Below, piece by piece: positions 1 through 7,804 of a stretch of 25,382 nt of DNA; position 1 is the stretch's first letter, and the number at the start of each line of letters is the position of its first letter. Made by a program: the position numbers and the translations under genes. The notes below the pieces were generated by a model. The model ran no database searches and had not been told where the DNA came from. It worked only from the letters and a program-made list of their open reading frames with translations. This DNA is from DAISJD01 sp036821645 (GTDB lineage: Bacteria > Pseudomonadota > Alphaproteobacteria > ATCC43930 > CGMCC-115725): assembly GCA_036821645.1 (NCBI GenBank), contig DAISJD010000033.1, positions 1-25,382 on the forward strand. Direction: 5' to 3'.

Positions 1-6
1 GGGGCC

Positions 7-1047
7 GTGCGGGCCGGGGAAGAAGTGGATCCGAAGGCGGTCGGTGCATGGCTTGCAACCCTTGACCCCGCCTTGGGCGGTGCCGTGACGATCGCCCAAT
101 TTCCCGGCGGTGCCTCCAATTTGACCTATCTCATCGAAACGGCGGGGCGTTCTCTCGTGCTCCGCCGTCCGCCGTTCGGTCAGAAGGCGAAATCCGCCCA
201 TGACATGGTGCGCGAGGCGCGGGTTATGCAGGCGCTGCGACCCCATTATCCCTTCGTCCCCTCGGTTCTGGGGATCTGTGAAGATCCGGCGGTTATCGGC
301 AGCGAATTTTATGTGATGGACCAGATCAAGGGCATCATTCCCCGCCAGAATTTGCCTAAAGAACTGGGATTCGGTCCTGACGAAACGGCGACCCTCTGTC
401 GCAATGTGATCGATAAAATGATCGCGTTGCATAATCTCGATCCAAGCGTGCCGGGCTTGTCCGGTCTTGGACGGGGCGAGGGCTATGTCCAGCGCCAGAT
501 CACGGGTTGGTCCGATCGTTATCGCAAGGCGCTGACCCCCGATGCCGCCGCGTTCGAGCGGGTCATGGGCTGGCTTGCCGAGAAAATGCCAGCGAAGGAA
601 GTGCGGATCAGCGTGATCCACAATGATTTTCGTTTCGACAATGTGGTCCTCGATCCGCAAGACCCAACACGGGTGATCGGTGTGTTGGACTGGGAAATGG
701 CGACCTTGGGCGATCCGCTCATGGATCTCGGCAATAGTCTCGCCTATTGGGTCGAGGTGGGGGACGATCCGATTTTCCTGATGACCCGCCGTCAGCCGAC
801 CCACGAGCCGGGCATGATGCGTCGGGCCGACGTGATTCGCTATTATGGCGAGAAAACCGGACTGCCGGTGGATCGGTTCGATTTCTATCAGATCTATGGC
901 CTGTTCCGGTTGGCAGTGATTTTGCAGCAGATCTATTATCGCTATTACCATGGACAGACCCAGGATCAGCGATTCGCCGGTTTCATCACCGTGGTGAATT
1001 ACCTGGAAAAACGCTGTGAAGCGATGATCGATCGGTCAAGCCTCTGA
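7..1047 (+). CDS. Phosphotransferase family protein (APH/choline kinase fold, ACAD10-like)
   Basis: The 346-residue protein has the aminoglycoside-phosphotransferase fold of the bacterial acyl-CoA-dehydrogenase-associated family. A glycine-rich loop (GGASNLTY, residues 34-41) is followed by the Lys/Arg-rich strand near 50-60. The catalytic loop HNDFRFDN (205-212) carries Asp207 and Asn212, and the metal-binding DWE lies at 228-230. Family members are cytoplasmic and usually sit beside acyl-CoA dehydrogenases and SDR enzymes; a role in phosphorylating hydroxyacyl intermediates has been proposed for the ACAD10/11 relatives. The true substrate here is unknown. The frame is open to the window edge, so the GTG at 7 is only the first visible start; the domain itself looks complete. 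The histidine phosphatase starts two bases after the stop, which suggests one operon. Confidence 0.85.
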   Translation: MRAGEEVDPKAVGAWLATLDPALGGAVTIAQFPGGASNLTYLIETAGRSLVLRRPPFGQKAKSAHDMVREARVMQALRPHYPFVPSVLGICEDPAVIGSEFYVMDQIKGIIPRQNLPKELGFGPDETATLCRNVIDKMIALHNLDPSVPGLSGLGRGEGYVQRQITGWSDRYRKALTPDAAAFERVMGWLAEKMPAKEVRISVIHNDFRFDNVVLDPQDPTRVIGVLDWEMATLGDPLMDLGNSLAYWVEVGDDPIFLMTRRQPTHEPGMMRRADVIRYYGEKTGLPVDRFDFYQIYGLFRLAVILQQIYYRYYHGQTQDQRFAGFITVVNYLEKRCEAMIDRSSL

Positions 1048-1049
1048 TC

Positions 1050-1754
1050 ATGGTGGCCCTTTATCTCATCCGCCATGGTCAGGCCGGGTTCGGCAAGGCC
1101 GATTACGACCAACTCTCGTCGCTGGGCGTCATCCAGGGCCAGCGCCTTGCCCCGGTATTTGCCGGGTTCGGGCGGCGCTTTGCCGGGATCGTGACGGGTG
1201 GCATGCGCCGCCATATGGAAACGGCGGTCGCCTGCCTCGACTTGATGCCGCCGGAATTGCTGCCCGCAGGCCCGTTCGGGGTCGATGCGGGCTTGGCGGA
1301 ATATGATCATGAGGCGCTTTTGCGGCTGGTACGGCCCGATCTCGATGGGCCGCTTGCTCTGCAACGGTTTTTGGCCGGTGCGGAAAACCCGAAACGGGCT
1401 TTTCAAACCCTGTTCGCGGCCGCGTTCGAACGGTGGGTTGCGGGTGATGACGGGGTTCCAGACTTCGAGAGCTGGGTCGCCTTCAAGGGGCGGGTTGCGG
1501 CGGCGCTTCAGCGGTTGATCGAGATGGCCGCGACGGCCGACGGCGATTTTCTGGTATTCACGTCCGGCGGGCCGATCGCGGCTATCCTGCAACGGGTCTT
1601 GAATATCCCTGATGCTGCGGTTCTGCCATTAAACTGGTCATTGAATAACGGGGCGATTACACGGCTCACCGTCGCACGGGGCAAAGTGCATTTGGGGTAT
1701 TTCAATAATTTCGTCCATCTCGAAGCATCGCCGGAATTGATCACCTATCGCTGA
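1050..1754 (+). CDS. Histidine phosphatase family protein (phosphoglycerate mutase-like)
   Basis: The 234-residue protein begins with the family signature LIRHGQA (residues 6-12), whose His9 would be the phospho-accepting residue. A second histidine motif is expected in the C-terminal third; the stretch FTSGGPIAA near residue 170 occupies that position but has lost the usual His (SHG/THG becomes TSGG), which is odd. The region GMRRHMETA near 51-59 matches the substrate-side Arg of the superfamily. Substrates in this broad superfamily range from sugar phosphates to phosphoproteins and cannot be assigned. The gene follows the APH-like kinase by two bases and precedes two SDR genes, so it likely acts on a metabolite of the same pathway, possibly opposing the kinase. 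That pairing is inference. Confidence 0.8.
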   Translation: MVALYLIRHGQAGFGKADYDQLSSLGVIQGQRLAPVFAGFGRRFAGIVTGGMRRHMETAVACLDLMPPELLPAGPFGVDAGLAEYDHEALLRLVRPDLDGPLALQRFLAGAENPKRAFQTLFAAAFERWVAGDDGVPDFESWVAFKGRVAAALQRLIEMAATADGDFLVFTSGGPIAAILQRVLNIPDAAVLPLNWSLNNGAITRLTVARGKVHLGYFNNFVHLEASPELITYR

Positions 1755-1817
1755 GTGCAGGGGCAGGACTAACAGAGCGATGCACCAAATCTATAAAACC
1801 GGGAAAGGAACAACAGC

Positions 1818-2588
1818 ATGGCCAGCAAGAACCTCTTCGATCTTCATGGAAAAATTGCCCTCGTCACAGGGGCGAGCCGGGGTATCGGCGAAGCGATCGC
1901 GCATCAATTGGCGGCCAACGGTGCCCATGTCATCGTGTCGAGCCGCAAGGCCGACGGCTGTCAACGGGTCGTCGATGCAATCAAGGCCGCTGGCGGTTCC
2001 GCCGAGGTTTTGGCCTGTCACATCGGCGAGTTGGACCAGATCGAGTCCCTGTTTGCGTCGATCAAGGACAAGCATGGCAAGCTCGATATTCTGGTGAACA
2101 ACGCGGCGGCCAATCCGTATTTCGGCCCAATATACGAAACAGATCTGTCGGCCTTTCAAAAGACGGTCGATGCCAATATTCGCGGCTATTTCTTCATGTC
2201 TTCCTATGCCGTGAAACTGATGAAGGATCAGGGCGGCGGGGCGATCGTCAATGTGGCCTCGATCAACGGTGTGGTACCGGGGATCTATCAGGGGATCTAT
2301 TCGATCACCAAGGCGGCGGTGATTTCCATGACCAAGGCCTTTGCCAAGGAATGCGCACCGATCCATGTCCGGGTCAATGCGTTGCTGCCCGGCTTGACCG
2401 ATACGAAATTCGCCTCGGCTCTGGTCAAGAACCCGGACATGTTGAACAGCATTCTGCCCCAGGTGCCGATGAACCGCGTCGCCGATCCGTCGGAAATGGC
2501 CGGTGCCGTGCTGTATCTGGTTTCCCCGGCGGCAAGCTATACGACCGGTACTTGTCTTACGGTCGATGGCGGGTTTCTCGTCGGTTAA
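1818..2588 (+). CDS. SDR family NAD(P)-dependent oxidoreductase (first copy)
   Basis: This is a classical short-chain dehydrogenase of 256 residues, the usual length. It shows the dinucleotide-binding TGASRGIG (17-24), the NNAA structural motif (94-97), and the catalytic Ser148, Tyr161 and Lys165 in IYSITK. The C-terminus TCLTVDGGFLVG is typical of FabG-like SDRs that keep a conserved GG near the end. The ATG at 1818 has an AAGGA Shine-Dalgarno about 8 bases upstream, which decides the start. The enzyme should reduce or oxidise a hydroxyl/keto group in the cytoplasm; the substrate is not readable. Its position between a phosphatase and a second SDR suggests beta-oxidation-like or alcohol catabolism. 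Confidence 0.9.
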   Translation: MASKNLFDLHGKIALVTGASRGIGEAIAHQLAANGAHVIVSSRKADGCQRVVDAIKAAGGSAEVLACHIGELDQIESLFASIKDKHGKLDILVNNAAANPYFGPIYETDLSAFQKTVDANIRGYFFMSSYAVKLMKDQGGGAIVNVASINGVVPGIYQGIYSITKAAVISMTKAFAKECAPIHVRVNALLPGLTDTKFASALVKNPDMLNSILPQVPMNRVADPSEMAGAVLYLVSPAASYTTGTCLTVDGGFLVG

Positions 2589-2621
2589 ACGGTGCGGCTG
2601 AACCATAACGATAAAAGGATC

Positions 2622-2645
2622 GGTTCGGACGCGTCCGACCGAACC
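2622..2645. repeat. Intergenic inverted repeat between the two SDR genes
   Basis: GGTTCGG (2622-2628) pairs with CCGAACC (2639-2645), and the centre contains a perfect 14-bp palindrome TCGGACGCGTCCGA (2625-2638). The repeat ends just before the Shine-Dalgarno of the downstream gene. It could be a repressor operator (TetR-family sites have this form), or an mRNA hairpin affecting translation. No T-run follows, so it is not an intrinsic terminator. Confidence 0.45.
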
Positions 2646-2662
2646 AGGGGGGAAATGTCATC

Positions 2663-3505
2663 ATGCAGTCATTAACGGGAAAGGTTGCGGTCATCACCGG
2701 GGCCGCCGAGGGGATCGGGCGCGCCCTTGCGGAAAAAGCGGCCGGTCAGGGGATGCGCCTCGTCCTGGCCGATATCAATCCCGATACATTGCGGGCAACG
2801 GCTGACCGGTTGCGCGCGGACGGGGTCGATGTCTTGGATCAACGCCTCGATGTGCGGGACGAAGCGGCGGTTGCGGCCCTCGCCGATGCGGCCTTCGCCC
2901 GGTTCGGTGCCGTCCATCTCTTGGTCAATAATGCCGGGGTTGCCGTCTCGAAACCCGCCTGGGAGACGAGCAAGGCCGACTGGGACTGGGTGTTGGGCGT
3001 CAATCTCTATGGGGTTATTCACGGTCTTGCGGCTTTTCTGCCGCGCATGATTGCGGGCGGCGAGGAAGGCCATATCGTCAATACCGCTTCGGTCGCGGGT
3101 CTCGCCTCCCATCCGGGGCTTGCCGCCTATAACGTCAGTAAGCATGGGGTCGTCACGCTGTCGGAAGGCTTGTACCATGATCTGGTCCTGCGCCGGACCA
3201 AGATCGGCGTTTCGGTTCTTTGTCCGTCTTGGGTTAAAACCGGGATCGGCCAGTCGGAACGCAACCGCGCCAGCGACGAGCGCACCGATTTTGCCCGGCT
3301 TGACAAGATCGCGGCCCATGGGGCGCTTGCCATTCAGCAGGCGGTTGAAAACGGGATCGAACCGGCCGATGTCGCGGACCAAGTGTTCGATGCGATCGCG
3401 GCCAACCGATTCTATATCATCACCCATCAGAATAGTAAGGCGATGGTCAAGGTGCGGATGGACGACATTCTGTTGGAACGCCCGCCCACACTGTTTCCGG
3501 TTTGA
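2663..3505 (+). CDS. SDR family NAD(P)-dependent oxidoreductase (second copy)
   Basis: The 280-residue protein carries TGAAEGIG (12-19), NNAG (89-92), Ser143, Tyr156 and Lys160, so all catalytic SDR residues are present. It differs clearly from the upstream SDR: the C-terminal half (DFARLDKIAAHGALAIQQ and beyond) is longer and lacks the terminal DGG motif. This form is common among SDRs found beside acyl-CoA enzymes. A run of G (aggggggaa) about 10 bases before the ATG is a strong ribosome binding site. The 74-base gap to the previous gene holds a 24-base inverted repeat, so expression may be separately tuned. Substrate unknown. Confidence 0.9.
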   Translation: MQSLTGKVAVITGAAEGIGRALAEKAAGQGMRLVLADINPDTLRATADRLRADGVDVLDQRLDVRDEAAVAALADAAFARFGAVHLLVNNAGVAVSKPAWETSKADWDWVLGVNLYGVIHGLAAFLPRMIAGGEEGHIVNTASVAGLASHPGLAAYNVSKHGVVTLSEGLYHDLVLRRTKIGVSVLCPSWVKTGIGQSERNRASDERTDFARLDKIAAHGALAIQQAVENGIEPADVADQVFDAIAANRFYIITHQNSKAMVKVRMDDILLERPPTLFPV

Positions 3506-3563
3506 TGCATCGTTGCCGGGTACCGCCCTCTATCCCTTTCCTTATTCTAAGGATCATTCTGCC

Positions 3564-4583
3564 ATGTCCCATGACCTTTCCACCCTGTCCAATCGCCGGT
3601 TTTTGTTGACGGCGCGTCCCGTCGGGATGCCGAAGGCCGAAGATTTCACCCTGTCCACCGTGCCGGTGACGGCGCCTGCGGCGCGCAACGTGCTGGTCCG
3701 CAGCCATTATATCTCGCTCGATCCGGCGATGCGCGGTTGGATGAACGAGGGAAAATCCTATATCGACCCCGTCAATCTCGGCGATGTGATGCGGGCCGGT
3801 GCCGTGGGCGAGGTCATCGCGAGTGCCGATAGCCGGTTTGTACCGGGCGATTTCGTGTCCGGTGCCTTGGGCGTCCAAGACTATGCCGAGGTGCGGGCCG
3901 GGCTCTTGACCAAGATCGATCCGGCACTGGCCCCGTTGCCGGTCTATCTCGGCGTGTTGGGCATGACCGGCATGACCGCCTATTTCGGTTTGATCGAGGT
4001 GGGGGCCGTCAAGACGGGCGAAACGGTCGTCGTCTCGGGGGCCGCCGGTGCCGTTGGGTCCGTCGTGGGTCAGATCGCGAAGATCAAGGGGTGCCGGGTG
4101 GTCGGCATCGCAGGGGGGCAGGACAAGTGCGCCTATCTCACCGATGTGTTGGGCTTCGATGCGGCGATCGATTATAAGCGGGACGATGTGCGCAAGGCCT
4201 TGAAGACCCATTGCCCGACCGGCATCGACGTTTATTTCGACAATGTCGGCGGCGAGATCCTGGATCATTGCCTGGGGCACCTTGCCATGCATGCCCGGAT
4301 CGTGGTGTGTGGGGCCATCTCGCAATATAACAACACGACGCCGGTCAAGGGGCCCAGCAACTATTTATCCTTGTTGGTCAATCGCGCCCGGATGGAAGGC
4401 ATGGTGGTGTTCGATTATGCCGACCGCTATGCCTTGGCTGCCGCTGAAATGGCCGGATGGATCAAGGCCGGCCAGTTGAAGCACAAGGAAGACATCGTGG
4501 AGGGTCTCGAAACTTTCCCGGCGACCTTGCTGAAACTGTTCCACGGCGAGAATTTCGGCAAATTGATGATCAAGGTAGTCTGA
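3564..4583 (+). CDS. Zinc-independent NADP-dependent oxidoreductase (MDR, PTGR/leukotriene B4 dehydrogenase-like)
   Basis: The 339-residue protein belongs to the zinc-free medium-chain reductases (CurA/YncB-like, prostaglandin-reductase type). Seen in sequence: the N-terminal SLDPAMRGWM (51-60) typical of this subgroup, the Rossmann loop GAAGAVGS (159-166), and YFDNVGGEILD in the C-terminal half. Zinc-binding cysteines of alcohol dehydrogenases are absent. Known members reduce the C=C bond of alpha,beta-unsaturated ketones and aldehydes using NADPH. The reading frame extends far upstream through the SDR gene, but ATG 3564 is the sensible start because the upstream part is antisequence to conserved SDR codons in another frame and AAGGA lies about 10 bases before it. 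Last gene of the operon. Confidence 0.9.
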   Translation: MSHDLSTLSNRRFLLTARPVGMPKAEDFTLSTVPVTAPAARNVLVRSHYISLDPAMRGWMNEGKSYIDPVNLGDVMRAGAVGEVIASADSRFVPGDFVSGALGVQDYAEVRAGLLTKIDPALAPLPVYLGVLGMTGMTAYFGLIEVGAVKTGETVVVSGAAGAVGSVVGQIAKIKGCRVVGIAGGQDKCAYLTDVLGFDAAIDYKRDDVRKALKTHCPTGIDVYFDNVGGEILDHCLGHLAMHARIVVCGAISQYNNTTPVKGPSNYLSLLVNRARMEGMVVFDYADRYALAAAEMAGWIKAGQLKHKEDIVEGLETFPATLLKLFHGENFGKLMIKVV

Positions 4584-4590
4584 TCGACAC

Positions 4591-4638
4591 GGGCGGGCCG
4601 TCGGGGGGCGGGGCGTTTGCGTCCCCGGCGGCCCGCCC
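4591..4638 (+). terminator. GC-rich hairpin closing the first operon
   Basis: GGGCGGGCCG (4591-4600) is a perfect 10-bp inverted repeat of CGGCCCGCCC (4629-4638), with a further GGGG/CCCC pairing inside the loop, starting seven bases after the oxidoreductase stop. The stem is very strong, but it is followed by tcttcgg rather than a T-run, so termination may be Rho-assisted or the hairpin may mainly protect the 3' end. Confidence 0.55.
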
Positions 4639-4739
4639 TCTTCGGCAACCGTTGCGCCGGGGGCCGAGTTCGGCAATAGTGCGGGACCCTCGCCTTTCAC
4701 GGGGTTTGTCCTTGTTCTTGCCATGAAAGTAACCGTCCC

Positions 4740-6125
4740 GTGCCGATCCTGCTGCATAATACCCTGACGCGCCAAAAAGAACCGTTTCACCCGATCGATC
4801 CGAAACGGGTGCGTCTCTATGTCTGTGGGCCGACCGTTTATAGTTACGCGCATATCGGCAATGCCCGCCCGGTCATCGTCTTCGATATCTTGTTTCGCCT
4901 GCTGCGCCATACGTATGGCGAGGCCCATGTGGTCTATGCCCGCAATATCACCGATATCGACGACAAGATCATCGACCGGGCCAAGACGGAAGGCATCGCG
5001 ATCGGGGCCCTGACCGAACGCACCGCCAAGGCCTATCAGGACGATATGATCGGCCTCGGCTGCCTGCCCCCCAGCCTGGAGCCGCGCGCGACCGAGGCGA
5101 TCGCGGCGATGCAGGCGATGATCGGCCAGTTGATCGCGCGCGGCCATGCCTATACCGCCCAAGGGCATGTTCTATTTTCCGTGCCGTCCATGCCCGATTA
5201 CGGGCGGCTTTCGGGCCGTAGCCTCGATGATATGATCGCGGGTGCCAGGGTCGAGGTGGCCCCCTATAAACAGCATCCGGCGGATTTCGTCTTGTGGAAA
5301 CCATCCGCCGACGATCAACCCGGTTGGGATAGTCCCTGGGGGCGGGGGCGGCCCGGTTGGCATATCGAATGTTCCGCCATGAGCGAGACCCATCTCGGCA
5401 CGCCGTTCGATATTCACGGCGGCGGCTTGGACTTGATTTTTCCGCATCATGAGAACGAATTGGCCCAATCGCTGTGCGCCCATGGCGATCGGTCCTTCGT
5501 CAAGATTTGGATGCATAACGGCTTTCTCGATATCGAGGGCGAGAAAATGTCGAAATCGCTCGGCAATTTTCAAGTCGTGCACGATCTGCTGGCCGAATAT
5601 CCGGGCGAGGTTTTGCGCTATGCCATGCTGACCGGTCATTACCGCGAACCGCTCGATTGGACCACGGCCCGGATCCGCGAGGCGAAGGGGGCGATGGACC
5701 GGTTCTATGGGGCGTTGCGGGCGGTCAAGGATGTGGCGGCGCGCCATCCCGCGGTCCCGGCGGTGCTCTGTGCGCTTGAGGATGATCTCAACACGCCCCA
5801 GGCCCAGGCCGTGCTGCATGAATTGACCACCGCGCTGAACAAGGCGGAAACCCTGGACGATATTGCCAAGGCCAAGGGCGATCTGCTGGCTGCGGGTCAG
5901 TTGATGGGATTGCTTGCGCACGATCCCGATGCTTGGTTCCGTTGGCGGCCCGCTTCGGCCTCGGCGGGGCCCAGCGACGATGAGATCGCCGCCCTGGTTC
6001 AGGCGCGACGCGATGCCCGGGCCAACCGGGACTTTGCCGAAGCCGATCGTCTGCGCCAAGTTCTGACCGCGGCGGGGATCATTCTCGAAGACAAGCCCGA
6101 TGCCACCTTATGGCGGCGGGCCTGA
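4740..6125 (+). CDS. cysS: Cysteinyl-tRNA synthetase
   Basis: This class I aminoacyl-tRNA synthetase charges tRNA-Cys with cysteine using ATP in the cytoplasm. It is 461 residues, the normal bacterial length. The HIGN signature is at 38-41 and KMSKS at 269-273. The four zinc ligands that select cysteine are visible as Cys29, Cys211, His236 and Glu240, matching the E. coli arrangement. The C-terminal helical region ends in the LEDKPDATLWRR motif typical of CysS. The start is GTG at 4740; a weak promoter (TTGCGC at 4652-4657, 17-base spacer, AATAGT at 4675-4680) lies upstream. The stop overlaps the ATG of the next gene, so the two are translationally coupled. Confidence 0.97.
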   Translation: MPILLHNTLTRQKEPFHPIDPKRVRLYVCGPTVYSYAHIGNARPVIVFDILFRLLRHTYGEAHVVYARNITDIDDKIIDRAKTEGIAIGALTERTAKAYQDDMIGLGCLPPSLEPRATEAIAAMQAMIGQLIARGHAYTAQGHVLFSVPSMPDYGRLSGRSLDDMIAGARVEVAPYKQHPADFVLWKPSADDQPGWDSPWGRGRPGWHIECSAMSETHLGTPFDIHGGGLDLIFPHHENELAQSLCAHGDRSFVKIWMHNGFLDIEGEKMSKSLGNFQVVHDLLAEYPGEVLRYAMLTGHYREPLDWTTARIREAKGAMDRFYGALRAVKDVAARHPAVPAVLCALEDDLNTPQAQAVLHELTTALNKAETLDDIAKAKGDLLAAGQLMGLLAHDPDAWFRWRPASASAGPSDDEIAALVQARRDARANRDFAEADRLRQVLTAAGIILEDKPDATLWRRA

Positions 6126-6898
6126 TGGAAGCGCTAACGGCGTCAGCCGTGATTCCGGTGGTGACGGCGCCCGCCGTGATTCTGGTCGAACCGCAACTGG
6201 GCGAGAATATCGGCGCTGCGGCGCGGGCCATGTTGAATTGCGGTCTGGAGGATTTGCGCCTGGTCGCCCCGCGCGACGGTTGGCCGTCAGAGACGGCCCG
6301 TTCCGCATCGGCGGGGGCCGATCTGGTGATCGATCGGGCTCGGGTTTTCCCGTCGCTCGCCGATGCGGTGGCCGATCTCAGCTATGTGTTGGCGACGACG
6401 GCCCGCCTGCGCGATATGGTAAAGCCGGTTTTGTCGGTCGATCACGCTATGGACGAAGCCTGGACCCGGACCTGTGCCGGGGGGCGGACGGGGATTCTGT
6501 TCGGGCGCGAACGATCCGGCCTCACCAATGACGAGGTCAGCCTCGCCCAGGCTGCCGTTACATTTGCGGTCAATCCCGCCTTCAGTTCGCTCAATATCGC
6601 GCAGGCGGTCCTGTTGATGGCGTGGGAATGGCGCAAACGCACGATATCAGCACCACCCGACAGGGTGGTTTCAGCCGAAAGCCCACCGGCGCGCCAAGAG
6701 GATATCCACCATCTTTTCCGGCATCTTGAAGATTGTTTGGCAGAAGGCGGGTTCTTTCACCCACCCGAAAAACGCCCGCACATGGAACGAAATCTGCGCA
6801 ATCTTTTGCTGCGGGCGGAATTGACGGAACAGGATGTCCGTACCTTGCATGGGGTGGTCGTATCGCTGACCCGGCTGCGCGGTCAGGGTCGCACGTGA
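6125..6898 (+). CDS. trmJ: tRNA (cytidine/uridine-2'-O)-methyltransferase, TrmJ type
   Basis: This is a SPOUT (TrmH-family) methyltransferase of 257 residues, close to E. coli TrmJ, which methylates the ribose of nucleotide 32 in the anticodon loop. The three SPOUT motifs are present: VEPQLGENIGAAARAM near residues 20-36, GRERSGLTNDEV near 128-139, and SSLNIAQAV near 155-163, which together form the knotted SAM site. A C-terminal helical extension (HHLFRHLEDCL onward) matches the TrmJ dimerisation tail. I chose ATG 6125, which overlaps the cysS stop by one base (TGATG), over the in-frame ATG 6110 inside cysS. The neighbour cysS gives a coherent tRNA-function pair. Confidence 0.9.
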   Translation: MEALTASAVIPVVTAPAVILVEPQLGENIGAAARAMLNCGLEDLRLVAPRDGWPSETARSASAGADLVIDRARVFPSLADAVADLSYVLATTARLRDMVKPVLSVDHAMDEAWTRTCAGGRTGILFGRERSGLTNDEVSLAQAAVTFAVNPAFSSLNIAQAVLLMAWEWRKRTISAPPDRVVSAESPPARQEDIHHLFRHLEDCLAEGGFFHPPEKRPHMERNLRNLLLRAELTEQDVRTLHGVVVSLTRLRGQGRT

Positions 6899-6937
6899 CC
6901 TGCGTTCGGTGCAAGGGCGGCCCAGCTGCTGGGTTTC

Positions 6938-6965
6938 TTGACTTTTGATCCGGCGGGCGTATAGT
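6938..6965 (+). promoter_or_regulatory. Sigma-70-type promoter of rpsD
   Basis: TTGACT (6938-6943) and TATAGT (6960-6965) are separated by 16 bases, a near-consensus housekeeping promoter. Transcription would start near 6972 and leave a leader of about 115 bases before rpsD. Confidence 0.7.
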
Positions 6966-7086
6966 CGCCGCCTTCGCTTCTTGGGAATGTGGATGGACCA
7001 TCCCGCTTGTCCGGGTCCAACCGGATCGGGCAAGACTACCAGGACAACAACAGGGCCCAACACGGGTCCAAGCTCTGGATTAGGTT

Positions 7087-7701
7087 ATGAGCAAACGCCA
7101 ACAAGCAAAATATAAGATCAATCGCCGCTTAGGCGTCAATCTGTGGGGCCGCGCCAAAAGCCCGCTCAATCGTCGCGACTATGGTCCGGGTCAGCATGGC
7201 CAACGCCGCAAGAAGCCGACCGATTACGGCACGCAGTTGATGGCCAAGCAAAAGCTGAAGGGCTATTACGGCAATATCGGCGAACGTCAGTTCCGCCGTC
7301 TCTATGCCGAGGCCGTGCGCCGTCGGGGCGATACGGGTGAAAACCTGATCGAATTGCTCGAACGTCGGTTGGACGCGGTCGTGTACCGCCTGAAATTCGT
7401 GACAACCGTGTTTGCGGCTCGTCAGTTCGTCAATCATGGTCATGTGACCGTGAACGGCAAGCGCGTCAATATTCCCTCATATCAGGTGAAGGATAACGAC
7501 GTGATCGAGATCAAGGCGAAGTCCAAGCAATTGGCCGTCGTGCTCGAAGCCATCGGGCAGACCGATCGCGATATTCCAACCTATCTCGAATTGGATGGGG
7601 CCGGGACCAAGGGGCGCTACGTGCGGGCACCAAAGCTCGCCGATGTGCCGTATCCGGTACAGATGGAACCCAATCTCGTGGTCGAATTCTATTCGCGCTA
7701 A
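7087..7701 (+). CDS. rpsD: 30S ribosomal protein S4
   Basis: The 204-residue protein is full length for S4, a primary 16S rRNA-binding protein that nucleates 30S assembly in the cytoplasm. It begins MSKRQQAKYKINRRLGVNLW and contains the central S4 RNA-binding domain (ERRLDAVVYRLKF onward, residues about 94-160), with the conserved FVNHGHVTVNGKRVNIPSY stretch. The C-terminal VEFYSR is canonical. The N-terminal zinc-type cysteines of some S4 paralogues are absent, so this is the zinc-independent form, notable next to a zinc importer. The gene is monocistronic, with its own promoter and a strong terminator, and its leader could host S4 autoregulation. Confidence 0.98.
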   Translation: MSKRQQAKYKINRRLGVNLWGRAKSPLNRRDYGPGQHGQRRKKPTDYGTQLMAKQKLKGYYGNIGERQFRRLYAEAVRRRGDTGENLIELLERRLDAVVYRLKFVTTVFAARQFVNHGHVTVNGKRVNIPSYQVKDNDVIEIKAKSKQLAVVLEAIGQTDRDIPTYLELDGAGTKGRYVRAPKLADVPYPVQMEPNLVVEFYSR

Positions 7702-7722
7702 ACGCGGGTTTTGGATCGAACA

Positions 7723-7757
7723 AAAAAAGCCCCCGGTCATGGATCGGGGGCTTTTTT
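7723..7757. terminator. Bidirectional intrinsic terminator between rpsD and the zinc importer
   Basis: GCCCCCG (7729-7735) pairs with CGGGGGC (7745-7751), flanked by six A on the left and six T on the right that extend the stem and supply a T-run on both strands. It serves rpsD on the plus strand and can stop the convergent zinc operon on the minus strand. Confidence 0.93.
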
Positions 7758-7804
7758 CATGTCAAGTCCCGTGACGGGGACATCGCGGCGACGTGGATCA
7801 TCGC

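Noticed and set aside
5172..6059. 295-codon minus-strand frame opposite cysS
   Set aside because: It mirrors a full-length, motif-complete cysS and shows no recognisable domain.
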